From positions 20,838,001 to 20,902,000 of the forward strand of contig BSBM01000643.1 in NCBI GenBank assembly GCA_027924585.1: 64,000 bases of DNA, read 5' to 3'. This DNA is from Larix kaempferi (lineage: Eukaryota; Streptophyta; Pinopsida; Pinales; Pinaceae). Of this stretch, positions 31,653 through 43,980 are shown piece after piece; within the stretch, counting starts at the first letter, position 1, and the number at the start of each line of letters is the position of its first letter. The position numbers were made by a program, and so were the translations under genes. The notes under the pieces are model-generated. The model was not told the origin of the DNA, did not search any database, and saw only the letters and a program-made list of their open reading frames with translations.

Positions 31653-32933
31653 AGTGACACTACCATTTGATATTCTGGATGTGAATTCAATAATTCCCTT
31701 TCTGTGATGTTGCTATAACAAATAGGGTGGGAAAGCATACCACCACGAGCATAGAAGACGAAAAGTAGGGGAACTAATAAATTGTCATACATAGTAAATA
31801 ATGTGTCAAAGGTTGTCCAAAGATACATGAAACAAACTTCAAAACTTATTAGTTGGTTAAAATGTGGCAATAACAAGATATGTAGAGGCAAGAATTGAAT
31901 TTGAATCAACAAGTATTTTTTTTATTATTTTATGAATTATTTATAGATTATTTATAAATAGGGAAAATTTTAAGAATCCATAATTTTTTCGAAGTGTAGA
32001 AACCTTGTGAATATTAATAATTCTTAAATTTGCAACCATAAAATGTTAGTTATTTTTTTAAAAAAATTCAAATTTCTAAGGACTTTATATAGGTTTTGGA
32101 CAATTTTGGCGATTTTTAGACTAAAATAAATTATCCCATGGAATTTGGGCGAATCATCTTTGAAAAAAGACAAATTGACGAATATTTTTTTGGAAAAAAA
32201 AGGTCGAAAATAGCTCATGGGCTAAATTTCACCCCTAAAATTTTCCTTGCTTATAGAGTAAATAGTAACATGAATCCAATATTTTATTACAGTGACACTA
32301 ACATTTGATATTCTGGATGTGAATTCAATAATTCCCTTTCTGTGATGTTGCTATAACAAATAGGGTGGGAAAGCATACCACCACAAGCATAGAAGACGAA
32401 AAGTAGGGGAACTAATAAATTGTCATACATAGTAAATAATGTGTCAAAGGTTGTCCAAAGATACATGAAACAAACTTCAAAACTTATTAGTTGGTTAAAA
32501 TGTGGCAATAATAGGATATGTAGAAGCAAGAATTGAATTTGAATTAACAAGTTTTTTTTTTATTATTTATGAATTATTAATAGATTATTTATAAATAGGG
32601 AAAATTTTAAGAATCCATAATTTTTTCGAAGTGTAGAAACCTTGCAAATATTAATAATTCTTAAATTTGCAACCATAAAATGTTTAGTTATTTTAATATA
32701 TATATATATTCAAATTTCTAAGGACTTTCTATAGGTTTTGGACAATTTTGGCGATTTTTAGACTAAAATCAATTACCCCATGGAATTTGGGCGAATCATC
32801 TTTGAAAAAAAGACAAATTGACGAATATTTTTTTGGAAAAAAAAGGTCGAAAATAGCTCATGGGCTAAATTTCGCCCCTAAATTTTTCCTTGCTTATAGA
32901 GTAAATAGTAACATGAATCCAATATTTTATTAT
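31653..32933 (-). repeat. Direct duplication of a 0.64-kb LTR-like unit
   Basis: The block starting AGTGACACTA at 31653 recurs at 32291, a period of 638 with high identity. On the minus strand each copy carries a TATA box (CCTATATAAAGTCC near 32085; a variant near 32725) and the phrase GGGCTAAATTT or its complement, features shared with the chromovirus LTR near 8.65-8.93 kb. Minus-strand frames of 117 and 87 codons (31559-31912, 32287-32550) are near-identical copies of each other without a known domain. The units are probably tandem LTR fragments. Confidence 0.7.
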
Positions 32934-33252
32934 AAAGGTCATAATATAAATTACTAGTAAGAGTAAAGTGAAAACTTATCTGCTTCCAGAATTTAGGTTT
33001 CCAAGATACTAACTTGGGAAGGTCCACGAACCACCTAACCATAAACTCTATAAAGACACTTTGTCATTTTTGTCTCAAAAGTCACCCCCAAGCCAGACCA
33101 TGATACCACTAGGTTGAAGTAAGGCTCAAGTTTCTCGATTTCCCTCAAATAGAATTACCTCACAGAACTCAAATCAATTCTACTAAACAAAGTACTCTCT
33201 CAATACTTGCCACACCTAACACCTCTAGTGCTCATAACAGTGTGCATACCAG

Positions 33253-33516
33253 GGTATTTTTTAAGGGATAAATTTCACCAATTGGCTATATTTTGGCCAT
33301 TTAAAAAAAAAGCAATCCCCAATCACCTTAAGAAATTGCTTATCTTTACATAAGATATGATTAAATTGCTAAAATATACTAAAAAATTACATTTTTAATA
33401 GATATTATATGTTTTTTATTGAATTTTTGCATACATATCTATATGTATAATTTTTCAATCCAAATAGTTTCCTATAATACAATACATAGGTATAGTATTT
33501 GAATCCTTAAAATACT
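33253..33516. mobile_element. Possible small inverted-repeat insertion (MITE-like)
   Basis: This segment is present in the left arm but not in the two related copies. Its ends, GGTATTTTTTAAGG and CCTTAAAATACT, are inverted with two bases of difference in length, and CCAG flanks both sides. The related copies also carry about 40 bp absent here, so it is not a clean empty-site comparison. Confidence 0.3.
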
Positions 33517-33806
33517 CCAGAGAGTTGTGTATACTTGTTTACACATATTTAAGAGATCATCTTTTACCAATCTACAGGAGTGAAATATTAGGCACTCACA
33601 TTTTTTTGTCTCATGGAAAACTTCATAATGCTCTTTAATATGATCATAGAGAGTCATGTATTGTTCTTATTCAGATTGAACTCGAACAATTTTGGTCTTC
33701 TTAATCGGAGTCGTATTCAATAGTTCACTTACCAATTGTTAACATTCCACTATTATGTCCCCGCTTGTAGTCAAGAATCCTCCTCCTATGGTTGTTCTTC
33801 TTTCAC

Positions 33807-34052
33807 TTATTTGAATGCCTCCCTCATGGGATATAGGGTGAGTTCTTTTTTTAACCTTTCGTGTGCCTCATGAATAGGAGGATAACACATGGCCAAATCT
33901 TTGAAAATATGGCTATATTTCAGGAAGAGAGTTTGGAGCACTTCCTCATTTAAGGAGATAATATAAGGTTGGTTAACACTTGGAATTCTCAAGCTTGCAA
34001 TACCTTGCCCACTTGTGGTGTCATGGTCTATCATTATTTTGGTCATACCCAA
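33807..34052 (-). pseudogene. Conserved unassigned frame in the repeat family
   Basis: An 81-codon minus-strand frame contains DHDTTSGQGIASLRIPSVNQ, SLNEEVLQTLFLKYSHIF and LAMCYPP. The plus strand at 46640-46860 holds a broken homologue (YHDTTSREGSARLRSPSINQ, LNEEVVETPFL, YSHI, MCYP). The shared text shows common descent, not proven coding. I do not recognise a domain. Confidence 0.3.
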
Positions 34053-34830
34053 TCAACCTTGGATTCCTTTCATTTAAATATATTTGAAAATATTTACAAT
34101 CACACCAACATTATAATAATGTCTCGTGGTGCATCATTCCATATGTCATGCAATGTTTGAATCAAATCATTTAACAAATAATTTCAAAATTAACATTTAA
34201 TCCTAAAAGATAATATCCCAGGATATTACATATGTAATGTACCACCTTTTAGATGCCATATATGAAGAATAATGCAAGACTTTTTGTGATCATACTAAAT
34301 AGCACTGTGAAGTGTTGTATGAGGTAGGAAATGTGAGTGCCTATTATTCCATTACTATGATGATATCTTGAATATGCATAAACAAATGCAGGAAAAATAT
34401 CTATGCATGTTGCTATGAGGATTGTATGTGTTAGGTGGGGCATGCACATTGTTATGAGCATTGGATGTGTTAGGTGTGACAAATATTGAGAATGTACTTT
34501 GTTTAGTAGAATTGATTTGCTTTTTTTGAGGTAATTCTATTTAAGGGAAATTAAGAAACTTGAGCCTTACTTCATCCCAGTGGTATCATGGTCTGGCTTA
34601 GGAGTGACTTCTAAGACAGAAAAGAAAAAATGTCTTGAGAGAATCTATGGTTGGGTGGTTCATGAACCCCCTTAGTAAGTTTCTTGGAGACCTAAATTCT
34701 AAAAACAAATAAGTATTTATTTTGCTCTTACTAGTAATTTATATTATGGTTTTTATAAATTAAAGATTGGATCTATTTATTGTTTAATTTGTAAGTAATC
34801 TATACTATAATGTACATGCAAAATAATAAA

Positions 34831-36157
34831 AATGTAGACATAAATACATGTTAATATTATGTAAATAAACTTATGTATTTATATGTATGCTTCTATGTAA
34901 ATTCAAATTTAGATTGCTTCAAGACGATTAATCTATATTTTTAAGTATAAATTGTTTGTAAATTTATAAAGGGTATCTTTTGTTTGTATTTCTACTTTTA
35001 AGCAAATATATCTTTGAGTATATCCATTATAATCTAGAACAAATAAATTAAAGGCAGCCTCCAAAACCCATCTCGTAAAATGGTCATGCAAAAGGAGTAA
35101 TGAAACCATCAGTTCAAGAGTAACGATAACATAGGTTTGATTGCATCGCAAACAGTCTTTGTGATTGGTGGAACATTATCTAACTACCTTGCAAGCATCA
35201 AATGCATAGTAAGAAAAGAGAATTGATATGTATTTATGGCAAAATAACTCATTCAAGAGAAAATGGTATGCATATAAATTAAAAAACAAAGGAAAATATT
35301 CTTACCTCTCATAAATGGTCATAAATCCTAAAAGATAAACCATTATTAAGTACTGTATTACAGCTATGACTAATAATAATCATTTCAATGAAGTTTTTAT
35401 AGAAAATAAATAACCCCAAGGGAAAGGAAAAAAAAATTATTAATTACTTGTGCAAAATCATCATGAACTTATACATCAAATCTATTATGCCAAAACCATG
35501 AACAAAAACTAGGCAAATATGTTTGTCTCTATAAAAATATCATGTGAATATAAGCTTTGCTCCAGAGCTCGACAATAATGACAGAGGCAAGAGGGTTCTA
35601 GCCATATTGCAGTCTCATGGCACTCGCCATACCATGGCTCAAGCTTGGAAACTATTCCGAAGAAACCCTGTTTTCTTCTAGTTTGGAAAATAGGTCGACA
35701 AAGAAACCTAATGAATCGAATAGAGTGTCGATGAATTTCCATTTACGAGACCATAGATATGCAATAAACTCGACATACGTACGTAGAGACACATGTTGAA
35801 CCCATTCGTTGCCAAATTATATGTATGTTGAAATGAATCATATTTATCGAGAAGCAAATATGGAGGTTTGAAATAATCATATTTATTGGAAGCAAATATG
35901 GAGGTGGATCAGTTATCAAAGAAAGTGATTGGATCTATGGACGGGTACTTTTATTTTGTAGAATATATAGATAATATTGTTGTCGATCAGGATACAATGA
36001 TGGCCATATAATAGATGTGGTCCATTGTTTTTTGTTACTCCTATGCTTTGTATTTTGCCACACATAGTTTTTGTTGTTGTGGCATAAGTTTATAATATTT
36101 TTTGACACTCGAGATGGCACTTTAGTTACCTAATTTTATTTTGGTCCAAATTTTTTT
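34831..36157. other. Unassigned AT-rich sequence
   Basis: To about 35050 it aligns loosely with 52560-52800 and so extends the repeat family above. Beyond that only short frames are seen. AGCAAATATGGAGGT occurs twice near 35852 and 35890, a small local duplication. Confidence 0.45.
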
Positions 36158-36490
36158 CTAGTCACCCATGGACTTATTCTGGGATATATTAAGGTGAACT
36201 ATGTTTACTTACAAACACAATGATATAACTTTAATTTTCTTACTAAAAATAACAAATTATGTTATGTTTTTCTAGTTACCCTTAGACTTATCCTCGATAT
36301 ATTAAGCTAAACTATGTTTGATTACGAACACAATGATATAACTTTAATTTTCTTACTAAAAATAACAAATTATGTTATGTTTTTCTAATTACCCTTAGAC
36401 TTATCCTGGGATGTATTAAGCTGAACTATATTTACTTACAAACACAATGATGTAACTTTAATTTTCTTATTAAAAATAACAAACTATGTT
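36158..36490. repeat. 114-bp tandem repeat, three copies
   Basis: Units start at 36158, 36272 and 36385. Each contains ACAAACACAATGATATAACT or a close variant and CTTACTAAAAATAACAAA. Confidence 0.9.
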
Positions 36491-37228
36491 TTTTTTTCCT
36501 TGAAAAAAATTAAATATACTAAAACTAAAAGACAATAATATATAAAATGTTGGTTAGATCAAGGAATATTAATGGATAAAAGATCATGATTGGTATTCCA
36601 AAGTCAATCATCAATAATCAATTCCATATATTATGCCATTGCTGCAACATGTCGGACCACAAGTTTAACCAAGAGTTTATTTTAAAACCATGGTTTAATA
36701 TTTTGTAGTTGGATAGATTATATAGTGAGGATTATTGTCGTAATCTAGATATATTTTGAATGGTGATTATGAATTAAACTAGAAAACAATATGATATGTT
36801 AAACACGTTTATATGTTTGACATTTGAACCCATGGGTATATTATACCCCATCTATGATACAGGTACATCAACCATAAGTTTGGCTATGGTAAATTATACC
36901 TAAGCCTCAAGACGTAATATATATAATTTTACCATGGTATATATGATGTTTTATGTTAGAATATCGAGGTAACACCATTATAATAAGGCAACAACGATAG
37001 TTAATATAAAAAAAATAGAATAAGTATAATGTGTCTGTGAGTTGAAATAGAACCATAAATAATAATAAAATTAGATAGTCATTGAACTGAAAAACAAATA
37101 ATGCATAATAAGTGAAAATTGAATAACTATTGTGCATTTATTAACATCTTTAATAAAATCATTTGTCATATTTGTTAGATAGATATTTGTATGATAAGAA
37201 TCTCTAATAAACATTATATATATGTGTA
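36491..37228. other. No gene seen; probably LTR of the gypsy element
   Basis: AT-rich. It leads into the LTR end and primer site at 37.3 kb, so part of it is likely the 5' LTR of gypsy copy A, but the start cannot be set without the other LTR. Confidence 0.4.
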
Positions 37229-37307
37229 TGTATGTGTGGTGTCAAAAACGTGGTACATTACATATTGATATGTGTGTGGGGTGTCTAAAAGGTGGTATAT
37301 TACAAAT
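37229..37307 (+). repeat. 42-bp duplication at the LTR end
   Basis: TGTGTGGTGTCAAAAACGTG at about 37235 is repeated with changes 42 bp later, so the last 40 bases of the LTR occur twice before the primer site. Confidence 0.65.
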
Positions 37308-37319
37308 TGGTATCAGAGT
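37308..37319 (+). other. Primer-binding site, tRNA-iMet
   Basis: TGGTATCAGAGT matches the iMet primer site with one change at the last base and lies three bases past the LTR end. Confidence 0.8.
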
Positions 37320-37417
37320 GAAGTTACGACATTACGAGACCATATGGGATCTAAGAATGAAAATAACAATATCTTAAAAGACTAGTTATCTAACAAACCA
37401 TTCTTTTGTTTTCACTT

Positions 37418-37419
<2 letters not shown>

Positions 37420-37450
<31 letters not shown>

Positions 37451-37451
37451 A
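37420..37451. repeat. (GT)n(GA)n microsatellite
   Basis: A GT run passes directly into a GA run in the leader between primer site and gag. Confidence 0.9.
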
Positions 37452-37584
37452 TTTGTAAATATTACCAACTTGCTAAAGAAATCATTGAAGGCTTATATCA
37501 GTTATCCTTATTATGGAGGATATACAAGCAGTTGTGAATCAATTAGATAATGAAACAAAAATATGATCGTATGAAATAAGAGAC

Positions 37585-38720
37585 ATGGAAACCCCTTCAA
37601 ATATGATTGAGACAACTAGAAGGTTTCGGGTAGAAATACAAAGTTTAAAAGTTGATAATGAGAAGTTGGTTAAATCCCAAGAAGTGCAACAAGTTGAGTT
37701 GGAATCTATATTTTTACAAATTTTAACTAAGATTAAGAATCGAGAACAACAAGAACAAACTTCAAGCAATTCTAGTAAGAGTCTTTTGAGAAAGAAGTCT
37801 CATAGAGATAAATATTTAAGTTTTGTTGATGGAACATATACCTCTAATGAATCCTTAAGCGATGATATGACTACTTCAGAAAATTTAGTAAGTGACAATT
37901 CTAAGGTTTCATCTCATAAGAAGAGGAAGAAGAGACATTATAGATATGATTTGAAAGGAGAATTTAAGAAGATTAAACCAACTACTTTTGATGGTGAGGT
38001 GAAAACATGAGACATGGTTGCTAGGAATGAGCAAATATTTTCAAATCTATGATCATTTCAGTAACATGAAGGCTAGGGTGGAAATCAATAACTTGAATGG
38101 TAAAGCATCCATATGGTGGATACATATTAAGTTAGTAAGGCATGTTAATGAAAAGAAGATTAATTGGAAATAGTTTAATAAATTCTTTAAACAAAAATAC
38201 CTTTCATAGAGATACTATAATGGAAAAACTAAGAAATTTCATGAACTAAAGCTAGGATAGATGACTATGGATGGCTTAGCAAGTGTTTGGGATTATTAAG
38301 TTGTGTCCCATACATTAAATATAAGAAGGTGAATATGCAACATTTCTTAAGTAGTTTATCGCAATATTATAGAGATAGGATTGAGTTTGATGAGCCAAAA
38401 ACCTTGGATGAGACAATCATAAAAGCTAAATATTGTTATAATCAATACAATCATAGAGAAGAAATTCCTAAAGGTTGTAGATATATGAAAAAGGAGAAAT
38501 ATGAGCAAAGAAAGAAAGGTTTCAAACCTCCATAGTACATAAACCAGTTAAGAAGTTTTCATAAAAATAATTTTGGGAAAAGCAATTTTCAGCAAAATGG
38601 TCCAATTCAAAGTGGAAATAAACCTGCTAGAATTGTGGGAAGGAAACCAAATGAATCCTTCCAAAGACCTTAAAAAGTGATGGAATTGTGATGAAGCACA
38701 CTTGTTGAGGAATTTCCCTC
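37585..38720 (+). pseudogene. gypsy copy A gag
   Basis: The frame opens at the ATG at 37585 with a coiled-coil-like start (RRFRVEIQSLKVDNEKL), passes a basic region (HKKRKKRHYRYD) and reaches the capsid core. A frameshift near 38010 moves it to ETWLLGMSKYFQIYD, KASIWW and KKFHELKLG, all aligning with copy B. In-frame stops break it further. The zinc knuckle near 38665 is ruined: the first Cys is a stop, spacing is short and the last Cys is Phe. Confidence 0.8.
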
Positions 38721-38839
38721 ATATAAATGTAAATGCTATGACTGTTCATAATGTACAAGAAGTTACAATAGTCAATGATGTAGCAAGAAGTATCCTTAGC
38801 ATCTATGCTACTTTGGAGAATCAAAGAGTAGGCCATCAT

Positions 38840-39300
38840 TCATCTATGGTATAATTTGAAGGTAAGATTGCTAAGCAATTTGTTTATGTTTTGATTGATC
38901 CTGGTTCTAGTCAAAGTTTAGTTTCCCAAAAATTGTTGAAACAAACATGCTTCAAAAACGTAAACATAAGAAAGCTTGGATAGTCCAATTAGCTATAGGG
39001 ACCAAGAGGAAGATAACTGAATTAATAGAAAGATGTCATGTAGACATGAATGAGATGTCTACTATAGTAGACAAACATTTTATCGTTAGGTTCCTATGAT
39101 GTATTGATAGGAATGGATTGGTTACAAGCACTTAAGTAATATTGGATTGTTTCAATAAGAATTTTGTTTGCACAGATGAGGATGGAAACCCTATAACAGT
39201 AATAGGTATTCCCAAAGCAAACTCTATAATACAATCAACCTTGCAGTTAAAGAAATGTGCTAGAAAAGGGTGTAAATTATATGCAGTTAACATATTAGAC
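38840..39300 (+). pseudogene. gypsy copy A protease
   Basis: FVYVLIDPGSSQSLVSQKLL aligns with the retropepsin active site, where the family has LIDSGAS; the Ser or Thr after the catalytic Asp is Pro. Remains of the IGTKRK and GMDWL motifs follow near 39000 and 39115. Dead by active-site change and by frameshifts. Confidence 0.75.
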
Positions 39301-39771
39301 TGAACAGAAGATAGTAAACCAAAGCTTGAATACTTTGCAATACTTCAAGAGATCAAAGATGTATTTCCAGAAGAAATACTAGGTTAACCTCCTAAGAGAG
39401 ATATTGATTTTACAATAGGTCTTATGACTGGAGTTGCACCTATTTCTAAATCACTTTATAGAATGAGTACCATAGAAGTGATGAAGTTAAAATAATAGCT
39501 ATAAGAACTTGGAAAATAACTATATTACGAAGTGTATCCCCTTAGGAAGCACCAGTTCTTTTCATGAATAAAAGGATGGAACCTTGAGATTATGCATACA
39601 CTATAGATAGCTAAATAATGTGACCATAAATAACAAATACTCTTTTCCTAGAATAAATGACTTGTTTGACTAGGTAAGAGGGGAAAATGTGTTCTCTAAA
39701 ATTGATTTAAGATCATATTATCATCAAGTAAGGATTAAAGATGAATACATACATAAGAAAGCATTTAGGAT
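39301..39771 (+). pseudogene. gypsy copy A reverse transcriptase, 5' part
   Basis: LQEIKDVFPEEILG, RDIDFTIGLMTGVAP and LYRM open the domain, and [19 protein letters not shown] carries the first catalytic Asp. It stops at KKAFR, where the LINE inserted. Several stops lie upstream. Confidence 0.85.
39755..39771 (+). repeat. LINE target-site duplication, left copy
   Basis: AAGAAAGCATTTAGGAT, 17 bp, identical to 46006-46022. Confidence 0.95.
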
Positions 39772-39838
39772 CATCAAGTAAACAGGTGATGGAGGGCGAA
39801 AATTGTAACTAGGGTTTATTTTGCAATCCCCTCCAACC

Positions 39839-41353
39839 ATGGAGGACATCGGCGGAACCCTGGTTGAATACACTAATGATTCTGAACAAAGTGATAGTAT
39901 CTTCTGCCAGGATGGCGAGATTAAGACCTACTCGGGATTTCCGCATGCACAGCATGGGGATCAGTTTGGAAGGTGGAAGGATCTGGATGCAGTTATGGAA
40001 TTTGGTAGGGACCCTTCCTTGCAGTCTTCTCATGTCAGATCTCGTACGTCTCTTGGCTGGTGCTCCCCATCTATCATGCCGGTGGGTTTTTTCCCTAGGT
40101 CCCGAGTTTCTGAGCACTCATGTGACAGGGATGGGAGTTTCATTGTTCATGGTGGGATGAAAAATCATCGCGAGCAGATTTGCAGCATCGATCCACCACC
40201 TCGCCCCCACATGAATTACACTCATTACCGCTGGTGGTGATGGAAGGAACTCCACTCGTGTCGAATTCTTGTATGGAGGTATGTGATATTAACTCAATTT
40301 CACCTTCTAGGTATGCTTTGTTTAAATCCTTTGAGTTTTTGGAGTATGCGTCGACTTCCTGTGTGCACTCTACCACTAGAGGCGGTGGTTTCATTGAGAG
40401 GAACCTGAGTCTAAAATAACTACAAGCTACATCCTGCTATGTTAAAGTGGCAAGCAAAAAACGATTTAAGGTTCCGAATAACAAGGGTCTTGGGCGCTCA
40501 TTGGTGGTGGGCATCGATATTACCGTGATGGAGGTTCTACGGCTCTCTAGTTGCATGTTGATAGGAAAATTATGTGGCCATCATTTTACAGAAGGAACAG
40601 TTAAGAAGTGGGTGGCAATATCTTGGGGCTCTGTGGTTCAATCGGTGCCTGAGGTTCTCTTTCTTTCCTGTGGATGGATAGGTTTTGAATTTCTCTCGCC
40701 TGCAAAGGCTAAAACATTTTACAAAGAGTATGGTTGTTAGGGGTTTCCCACTTTCCATGAAGACTTGGCATCCACTCTTTGACCCACAGTCAGACACCCT
40801 GGAGTCTTTTCCGGTATGGGTTAAGCTTCCTTGTTTTCGATTGGAATCCTGGTCTCCAGAGGGATTCAAAGCAATTAGTGATGCAATCGGAAAATTTGTG
40901 GCTATAGATGTGGATCTCTTTAACTCACAAAGGAGGTCGGTTGCGAGGATATTGGTTGAGGTTGATGCTCGACAAGGTCTGTTTGAATCCATTGACATGG
41001 TTGTTGGGGATGTGATTTTTACATAGCAGCTGGATTGTTTGAATGTCCCATTTCGATGTGCCCATTGTCACTTATATGGCCACGTGGTGGCGGACTGTGC
41101 CCAAAAATTTTCTAAGAAGATTTGGATTAAAAAAGAGGCACCTGTTGGTGATGATAGTACCACCTTTTACAAGAACAATGTCTCCATGCAAGGTGACGAG
41201 GTTAAGGATTCAAAAAAGGTGACCCAGGAAGATGAAGTGATTCGAGATTTTGTGGTGCCTTCTAAGACCCCTCCAGCCCCTCAACAAGGGAATAGTACTA
41301 ATATTTTTAAGGACATGGATTTATCTGCTAGCCAGTTGGATGTTCTTCAATAG
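39839..41353 (+). pseudogene. LINE ORF1 (DUF4283-like RNA-binding protein with zinc knuckle)
   Basis: The likely start is the ATG at 39839 (MEDIGGTLVEY). One frame serves 39839-40240 and 40685-41353, while 40447-40740 is in another, so at least two frameshifts are present. GKLCGHHFTEGTVKKWV, then PVWVKLPCFRLESWS and GFKAISDAIGKFVAID, match the DUF4283 fold found in plant L1 ORF1 proteins. CX2CX4HX4C follows (CAHCHLYGHVVADC). The protein would bind the LINE transcript. A TAG at 41024-41026 also interrupts it. Confidence 0.8.
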
Positions 41354-41794
41354 TTATGGGAGAAGAGTGGTAATGCACTGTTGGGTTCAATGTTGGATCA
41401 GAATCCTATTATTCAGAATAAGGTGGATTCAGTGTCAAATGAAGATGTGGATTTGAATCTCTCGCCTCCTGGTGATGTCAAGGTTTCTCTGCAGGAGACT
41501 CTAATTACCCACTTAACCTCAGAGAACTCTTTAGAGTCTCTTGGAAATACTTATTTGGTGAAGGGATGTAGTGGTTCGGGAACTAGCTCTCGTGGTCCTT
41601 ATTTCCTTAGGCCGTGATTGAAAGGGATACTTCCCTCTGGGGCCTTGGAAATAGAGTCGACTCCTAGCACTGCCAAGGTCGGCGGAAAATCTGAATCAAG
41701 CCTAGGAAAGAGCCAAGCGGGATATTTTGGAGGGTAGACAATTGAAAATTTATGGGGTACTTAGAGCAGGAATATCCCCTCAGGGGTTCCTGAA

Positions 41795-42510
41795 ATGAAG
41801 ATATTCTCTACTAACGTTTGGGGACTTGGAGGGAAAGCCAAATTGTTATTCCTCAAGCGATTCATGGAAATTGAGCGCCCAGATATTTTGATGTTACAGG
41901 AAACAATGATGTATGTGGTGGAGGTATCTATTTTTTTAAGTAGGATTTTACCTAGTTATGAGTTTTTTGCTTTAGATGTTGCTAGAAGATCAGGAGGTAT
42001 GGTAATAGGAGTTTCGAAGAGGGTAAGAGTACTTAACTCCTTTGTTATTCGTTATGTTTTGCAGGTTGATATTTTTTTAGAGGAATTAGATAGTTCTGTA
42101 CTAATTTTGAACATTTATGGTCTGTATGAAAACAAAATTGAATTTTGGAAAAATCTCATGAAGAGGGATTTCATTAAGGCTAAATATGTGATTGTTGGTG
42201 GTGACCTTAATTTAACTCTTTCATTTGATGAAATTTGGGGTGATGTGGCTCGATTGGACTCCTTGGGGCCATAGATTGAGGTTATTCTAGAATCAGGCAA
42301 TTGGATGGATATTAAACCCTCGGAATTAAATCCTACCTGGTGCAATAAGAGAACTGGTAACTAAGGCATATATAAAAGACTTGATCATTTCCTTATGAAC
42401 TCCAATCTTGTGACGTGTTTGAATTTTAGATCCTGGGTTGGATCCTCTTTGTTCTCAGATCATTTTCCTATTTGTCTTGAGTTGGGTCTGTCTATGAAGA
42501 AGACTAGTAC
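41795..42510 (+). pseudogene. LINE ORF2 AP-type endonuclease
   Basis: The ATG at 41795 starts MKIFSTNVWGLGG with the catalytic Asn. ILMLQET carries the Glu, KYVIVGGDLN the Asp and Asn, and SLFSDHFPICLELG the Ser-Asp-His end. Every key residue I can place is intact; a TAG after LDSLGP (42272-42274) and one further stop break the frame. This domain nicks target DNA to prime reverse transcription. Confidence 0.85.
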
Positions 42511-43980
42511 TCCTTTTCACATTTCTGTTGAGAGAGGTTATGCTTGCACTCAGTTGGCCGAATCTTTAAGAATATTGAAATCTGAGGTGGTGAAGTGGAA
42601 CTTGGAGCGTAGGAAGCTACGCGAGGCTAAGATTGTGGGTATTGAGAATAATCTTCAGAGCTTGTTTGAGAAATATGTCTATTCTTTCCCCTCTGAATAT
42701 CAAAAGGAGTGCATAATGTCATGTGAACAGTAAAAGAACCAAATTCTCAACGAAATGGAAGCTGAGTGGCGTCTCAAGAGTAGAGCATTATGGCTCCAGG
42801 CAGGGGATCAAAACACTAAATTCTACCAACAAATGGCTTCTCATAGGAAAAATACTAATTCTATTTGGGAATTAAAGAATGTTGATGGAAATCATATTAA
42901 AGGATTCACTGAACTTTCAAAGGCAGCAGTTGAACATTTCAAGGAGATTTACTCTGAACTTGAGCATCATGACATCTTGGGAATACTTCAGATTATTGAA
43001 AATTTCCCTCGAATGCTCACTCAGGACCTTAATGATGAAATTTTTTAGGAAGTTACCTCGGAGGAACTGATTAAATCTCTTAAATATTTTCAACGGGATA
43101 AGGGCCTGGGCCCTAATGGATGGCCCTAAGATTTTTTTCTTGATTTCTTTGATTTTGTAGGGGAGGATTTATTAAAAATGGTTGAGGAATTCTGTGTGTC
43201 AAGCATCATCCCTGCTTCAATCAACTCTACATTCTTGGCACTAATTCCTAAAAAAGACAAACCTATAGATTCTAGTGATTTTAGGCCTATATCACTATGC
43301 AATGGAGCTTACAAAATTTTGGCTAAAATTTTGGCACTTCAACTGAAACCACTTCTCTCAAGGTATGTTTCTAATGAACAATTTGGTTTTCTCAAAGGTT
43401 GATCCATTTATGAGGTTGTGGATTCCGCTCAGGAGGGTTTACACACTATCAAAACTGGAAATTTAAAGGTTTTTACTTTAAAACATGATCTATCCAAGGC
43501 TTATGATAAGGCCTCTTAGATTTTCTTAAGACTTGTTCTACTACGCATTGGGTTTAACTTATAATTGACTAACTCGATTATGTGTTGTGTGACCTCTCCC
43601 CATTTTTTGGTTCTCATTAATGGCTCTGGTTCTAGGTATTTTAAATCTTCCAGGGGGGGGTACGACAGGGTTGCCCATTTTCACCCTATCTATTTTTATT
43701 GATCATGGAAGGTTTCAGCCAGATTATGAATGAAGACAAATTGTTGGGCAATATCAGAGGTGTCTCCTTCAATGATAGAGTTAATCTAACTCACCTGATG
43801 TTCGCGGATGACATTTTTTTGTTTTGTCGCTAATCTGCTCAAGGATGCTTAAAAGTTAAATATAATCTTGATATATTATGTAGATCTACTGGAATGGAGA
43901 TTGGTGTTGAGAAATATGCCATCTATGTCCTTGACTCTCAGTGGGATGATGTCATATATTGGAGGTCATTTTTCCCCTAG
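42511..43980 (+). pseudogene. LINE ORF2 reverse transcriptase
   Basis: A linker (EWRLKSRALWLQAGDQNTKF) leads to DKGLGPNGWP, INSTFLALIPKK, SSDFRPISLCNGAYKI, NEQFGFLKG, KHDLSKAYDKAS, GVRQGCPFSPYLFLLIMEGF and the catalytic LTHLMFADDIFLF. The FADD box is intact, unlike the LINE at 26 kb. About seven stops, including one after LKG and one after DKAS, prevent translation. Confidence 0.9.

Larger units (their letters stand above)
32937..34830. repeat. Large inverted repeat of LTR-like DNA
   Basis: Sequence read on the minus strand from about 33660 to 32940 aligns with the plus strand from about 34283 to 34800. Both contain TAGTAGAATTGATTT and AGTGGTATCATGGTCTGG, the latter resembling an iMet primer site after an LTR end. 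A third copy lies in plus orientation at 46599-47555 and continues at 52555. The left arm carries an extra segment of about 264 bp. Confidence 0.75.
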
